Below, one piece after another: positions 61,796 through 64,000 of a DNA stretch of 64,000 nucleotides. The position numbers and the translations under genes were made by a program. The DNA is taken from NCBI RefSeq assembly GCF_022899355.1, contig NZ_JALJCK010000004.1:471172-535171 (forward strand), given 5' to 3'. The notes beneath the pieces were generated by a model. It searched no databases, had not been told where the DNA came from, and worked only from the letters and a program-made list of their open reading frames with translations. Within the stretch, counting starts at the first letter, position 1; each line of letters starts with the position of its first letter. Origin of the DNA: Shinella yambaruensis (GTDB lineage: Bacteria > Pseudomonadota > Alphaproteobacteria > Rhizobiales > Rhizobiaceae).

Positions 61796-62131
61796 ATGGA
61801 ACACATAGCCGCAATCATGCTTCTGGTCGGCTGCAGCCATGGCGGCCTCACCTGTGAAGAACTGCAAGCGCCCCAGGTGGCGTTCGAGACCATGGAAGAG
61901 TGCGTCGGCGCCCTGCCGGCGGCGCTCGGCGGAGCGGGCGCCGGCAAGCGCATCGTGCACGGCCGCTGCGCAGCGGTCGATCCAGCGTGGGTCGAGGAGG
62001 ATGTCGAGATCAGTTGGCGCCTCAGCCGGCAGAACGGCCTCGAAGTCCATGTCCGGCAGGTCGATCCGCCGGCAAAGGACGTCATCGTCGCCGACAGCGC
62101 CTATCCGGGCGGTGCGGCGCGGATGCACTGA
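61796..62131 (+). CDS. Uncharacterised 111-residue protein, probably exported
   Basis: The protein begins MEHIAAIMLLVGCSHGGLTCEEL. The short hydrophobic start and five cysteines (for example GCSHGGLTC, EECVGAL, GRCAAVD) suggest export and disulfide bonds, although the signal is too short to be sure and a lipobox-like LLVGC is visible. The middle is Ala/Gly-rich and the C-terminus acidic with beta-like character (LEVHVRQVDPPAKDVIVAD). GGAG lies six bases before ATG 61796; an ATG four codons upstream is also in frame. No family is recognised. Its exact EcfG-type promoter places it in the general stress response. Confidence 0.7.
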   Translation: MEHIAAIMLLVGCSHGGLTCEELQAPQVAFETMEECVGALPAALGGAGAGKRIVHGRCAAVDPAWVEEDVEISWRLSRQNGLEVHVRQVDPPAKDVIVADSAYPGGAARMH

Positions 62132-62139
62132 CCTGCCGG

Positions 62140-62164
62140 GGAACCTTTCCGGCGCCCACCGGTT
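62140..62164 (+). promoter_or_regulatory. EcfG-like promoter upstream of the CsbD gene
   Basis: GGAAC at 62140-62144, 16 bases, then GGTT at 62161-62164; one mismatch to the CGTT -10 box. The CsbD start is 49 bases on. Confidence 0.65.
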
Positions 62165-62212
62165 TCCCTCCGGTCAACGCCATGCGTTCAACGGAACAGA
62201 AAGGACAGCGAC

Positions 62213-62410
62213 ATGAACTGGGACATCATCGAAGGCAAATGGAACGAGTATAAGGGCAAGGCCCAGGCCCAGTGGGGCAAGCTCACCGACGACGATCTCG
62301 ATGTCATCAACGGCCGCCGTGTCGAGCTCTCGGGCAAGATCCAGCAGCGGTACGGCCTCGCCAAGGAAGAGGCGGAGCGGCAGATCGACGACTGGACGCG
62401 CCGTCACTAA
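62213..62410 (+). CDS. CsbD family stress protein
   Basis: This 65-residue soluble protein begins [20 protein letters not shown], the CsbD signature, followed by [16 protein letters not shown] and a helical acidic C-terminus. CsbD proteins are induced by general stress in many bacteria, yet their action is unknown. GAAAGGACAGCG precedes the ATG. The 249 bases after it contain no gene until the next promoter. Confidence 0.92.
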   Translation: MNWDIIEGKWNEYKGKAQAQWGKLTDDDLDVINGRRVELSGKIQQRYGLAKEEAERQIDDWTRRH

Positions 62411-62604
62411 CACATGTCCAGCCGAAGCGGCTTCGCTCCGGCGCCGGACAATGCGGTGAAAACCCCGGGCACGTCCGGTTTGCCGGAATTTCCCCGGGGA
62501 CAGTGCCGATCACATAGACGACCGCCATGCCGTCGCAGCCGAGGGGCCGCGGCGGCATCGCTTTTTGGAAGAAGAAAACGTCATTCTATTCAGTTCGGGT
62601 ACCG

Positions 62605-62629
62605 GGAACCTTTTTCAAACGTCATCGTT
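62605..62629 (+). promoter_or_regulatory. EcfG-type promoter of the DUF1328 gene
   Basis: GGAAC at 62605-62609, 16 bases, then CGTT at 62626-62629: an exact match, 31 bases before the ATG at 62660. Confidence 0.85.
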
Positions 62630-62659
62630 TCTACAACGATACAAGGAAGGAGTTCGAAA

Positions 62660-62824
62660 ATGCTCTATTATGCTGTGGTCTTTCTCGTGATTGCTCTTGT
62701 CGCCGGCCTGCTCGGTTTTGGCGGCATTGCCGGTGCTTCGGCCGGCATCGCACAGATCCTGTTCTTCGTCTTCCTGGCCCTTCTGGTCCTTTCGCTGATT
62801 GCGGGCCTGTTTCGAAGGGCATAA
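62660..62824 (+). CDS. DUF1328 (YtjA-like) small membrane protein
   Basis: This 54-residue protein has two hydrophobic helices ([20 protein letters not shown] and [19 protein letters not shown]) around an [10 protein letters not shown] linker, the DUF1328 pattern. AAGGAAGGAG precedes the ATG. Homologues are short, strongly stress-induced envelope proteins of unknown function. A strong terminator follows. Confidence 0.92.
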   Translation: MLYYAVVFLVIALVAGLLGFGGIAGASAGIAQILFFVFLALLVLSLIAGLFRRA

Positions 62825-62840
62825 GGATGAAGCGTACCGG

Positions 62841-62872
62841 AAAAGGGCGGCGTTCGCGGACGCCGCCCTTTT
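62841..62872 (+). terminator. Intrinsic terminator of the DUF1328 gene
   Basis: A 12-bp stem (AAAAGGGCGGCG paired with CGCCGCCCTTTT) ends in a T-run 16 bases after the stop. Confidence 0.9.
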
Positions 62873-62954
62873 TGCATCTGCGAACGACCCTTGCGGGGCT
62901 TCGAGCCATTGGTTAACAACGGGTGAATTTGCCGAATCCCTTGGAGCCTGATCG

Positions 62955-63455
62955 ATGAAATCCCTCGAACTCCTGGTCGAACGCATCATCCTGTCGAGCC
63001 GCTGGATCCTGGTGGTCTTCTATCTCGGCCTCGTCGCGGCGCTTGCCGTCTATGCGGTGTCGTTCCTCTACAAGTTCGGCAAGGTGGCGATGAACGTCTT
63101 CGTCTTCGACGATGCGGAGATGATCCTCGCCATGCTCGGCCTGATCGACGCCGCGCTGGTCGCCAGCCTCATCCTGATGGTCATGATCGCCGGCTACGAG
63201 AATTTCGTCAGCCGCTTCGACGATGCCGAGGCCGATGTCTCTTTCCTCGGGAAGCTCGATTCCGGCAGCCTGAAGATCAAGGTCGCCTCCTCGATCGTCG
63301 CGATCTCCTCGATCCACCTGCTGCAGGTCTTTCTCAACGTGCAGCAATATACCGATGCCAAGCTGATGTGGCTGACACTCATGCACCTCGCCTTCGTCGT
63401 CTCTGCCGTGCTGCTCGGCTTCCTCGAGCAGATCATGGGCAAGCTGAAGGGCTGA
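62955..63455 (+). CDS. UPF0114 (YqhA) family membrane protein
   Basis: This 166-residue inner-membrane protein has about four helices and the UPF0114/TIGR00645 pattern: LVERIILSSRWILVVFYLGL at the start, VMIAGYENFVSRFD in the middle, and IKVASSIVAISSIHLLQVFL before the last helices. Function unknown. No EcfG-type promoter is seen; it has its own 82-base upstream region and terminator. It is the last protein gene before the presumed rRNA operon. Confidence 0.9.
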   Translation: MKSLELLVERIILSSRWILVVFYLGLVAALAVYAVSFLYKFGKVAMNVFVFDDAEMILAMLGLIDAALVASLILMVMIAGYENFVSRFDDAEADVSFLGKLDSGSLKIKVASSIVAISSIHLLQVFLNVQQYTDAKLMWLTLMHLAFVVSAVLLGFLEQIMGKLKG

Positions 63456-63481
63456 TGTCTTGCCGGAACCGGCAGGGGAGG

Positions 63482-63512
63482 GGCGCCGCGGACATTCGCC
63501 GGCGCCTTTTTT
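63482..63512 (+). terminator. Intrinsic terminator of the UPF0114 gene
   Basis: GGCGCCG (63482-63488) and CGGCGCC (63500-63506) form a stem followed by TTTTTT, 26 bases after the stop. Confidence 0.85.
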
Positions 63513-63755
63513 CTTTGTTGGAAAGTCAAGCGAAAATTCCGGCCTTTCCCCGACATTCCACCTATGCACCGGTCGATTTGTGCTGCCGTCGAGCAGATGG
63601 CAGGGGGAATTCTGGTTTTTGATCATTTGGACAAGATTTTGGCAGGCGATCCGTGGTTCTGGAGGGGTGTTTCTACCTTTCGGGGCTCTGTCCGCCGACA
63701 AACCTCAATGATAACAGTTAGTTGTCGATTTCTGTATTTTTCTTTCGATTGAGTG

Positions 63756-63785
63756 TTGACGTTATGGGATGAGTGGGCCTATAAC
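63756..63785 (+). promoter_or_regulatory. Strong promoter of a presumed rRNA operon
   Basis: TTGACG at 63756-63761 and TATAAC at 63780-63785 are separated by 18 bases and lie about 215 bases before the right edge. Between the UPF0114 terminator and this promoter (63513-63755) there is AT-rich sequence with no gene, suitable for upstream activation. Confidence 0.7.
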
Positions 63786-64000
63786 CCGGCCATCGAACGA
63801 GAGCGGCGGCGCTTCTGGCGGCCGACGAACTCGCTCTAGGGTTTCCTGACGGAGCTGGTGAGAATTGGGCCTGATTTGGTTCGGGTGATTTTTGCGGTTC
63901 TGACGAGACTGGGACGGTATTGACCGTCGGTTATTTGACAATTGAATATTGAAGAAAGAGAAACGTGGTCGGCGGGGTCGCGGACGAGCCTTTGGGCTTG
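63786..64000 (+). other. Leader of a presumed 16S rRNA operon (truncated at window edge)
   Basis: No open frame with coding character is present. The last 70 bases contain TTGACAATTGAATATTGAAG and then AAAGAGAAACGTGG, a leader that I recall as conserved upstream of 16S rRNA genes in Rhizobiaceae, where it takes part in the RNase III processing stem. The 16S gene itself would begin beyond base 64000. Confidence 0.65.

Overview
The window is GC-rich, densely coded DNA from an alphaproteobacterium of the family Rhizobiaceae (Ensifer/Sinorhizobium, Rhizobium, Shinella or a close relative). The evidence is the agl sugar operon beside zwf-pgl-edd, a RirA iron regulator, a CbrA-type kinase, a phasin, a PhyR/NepR stress pair, a tRNA-His without an encoded G-1/C73, and rhizobial palindromic intergenic repeats. 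From memory, gene order from aceA to phyR closely follows the Sinorhizobium meliloti chromosome. It looks like core chromosome: I see no insertion sequence, phage gene or CRISPR array.

Layout. 1-4.3 kb: 3' part of an alpha-glucoside uptake and hydrolysis operon (aglF partial, aglG, aglA, aglK). 4.4-9.1 kb: a PilZ-like gene, a palindromic repeat, then edd, pgl and zwf (Entner-Doudoroff entry) on the minus strand. 9.2-12 kb: an FAD oxidoreductase and a glutamine-synthetase-like enzyme, probably for gamma-glutamylation of putrescine. 12.2-17.6 kb: a flavoprotein, a large chemoreceptor, a sigma-like protein and a VOC protein. 17.6-20.9 kb: isocitrate lyase and its divergent XRE-type regulator. 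21-25.1 kb: potFGHI polyamine transporter. 25.1-35.6 kb: AsmA protein, acetoacetyl-CoA synthetase, iron-type ABC permease, CbrA-like kinase, phasin. 35.7-37.5 kb: tRNA-His, TetR regulator, EamA transporter. 37.6-45.1 kb: cellulose synthesis operon bcsA-bcsB-TPR gene-bcsN, with no bcsZ endoglucanase. 45.1-49.9 kb: LysR regulator, methylmalonate-semialdehyde dehydrogenase, DUF898 membrane protein, M48 protease. 50-53 kb: iron-binding protein, rirA, single receiver, LuxR solo. 53.4-59.7 kb: dppABCDF, gluconokinase, RidA. 59.9-63.5 kb: phyR and nepR, then a run of very small envelope and stress genes. 63.5-64 kb: promoter and leader of what appears to be an rRNA operon whose 16S gene lies beyond the right edge.

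How the genes work together. Sugars enter through Agl and are oxidised through Zwf-Pgl-Edd, which gluconokinase also feeds. AceA, acetoacetyl-CoA synthetase and phasin point to acetate and polyhydroxybutyrate metabolism. The Pot transporter and the two Puu-like enzymes would handle putrescine. RirA and the iron ABC parts form an iron module.

The most interesting system is the general-stress island at 59.9-62.8 kb. A phyR/nepR pair without an ecfG sigma gene sits beside four small transcription units. Three of these carry exact GGAAC-N16-CGTT promoters and a fourth carries a one-mismatch version, the pattern expected for EcfG-type sigma factors. The island includes an uncharacterised 111-residue protein.
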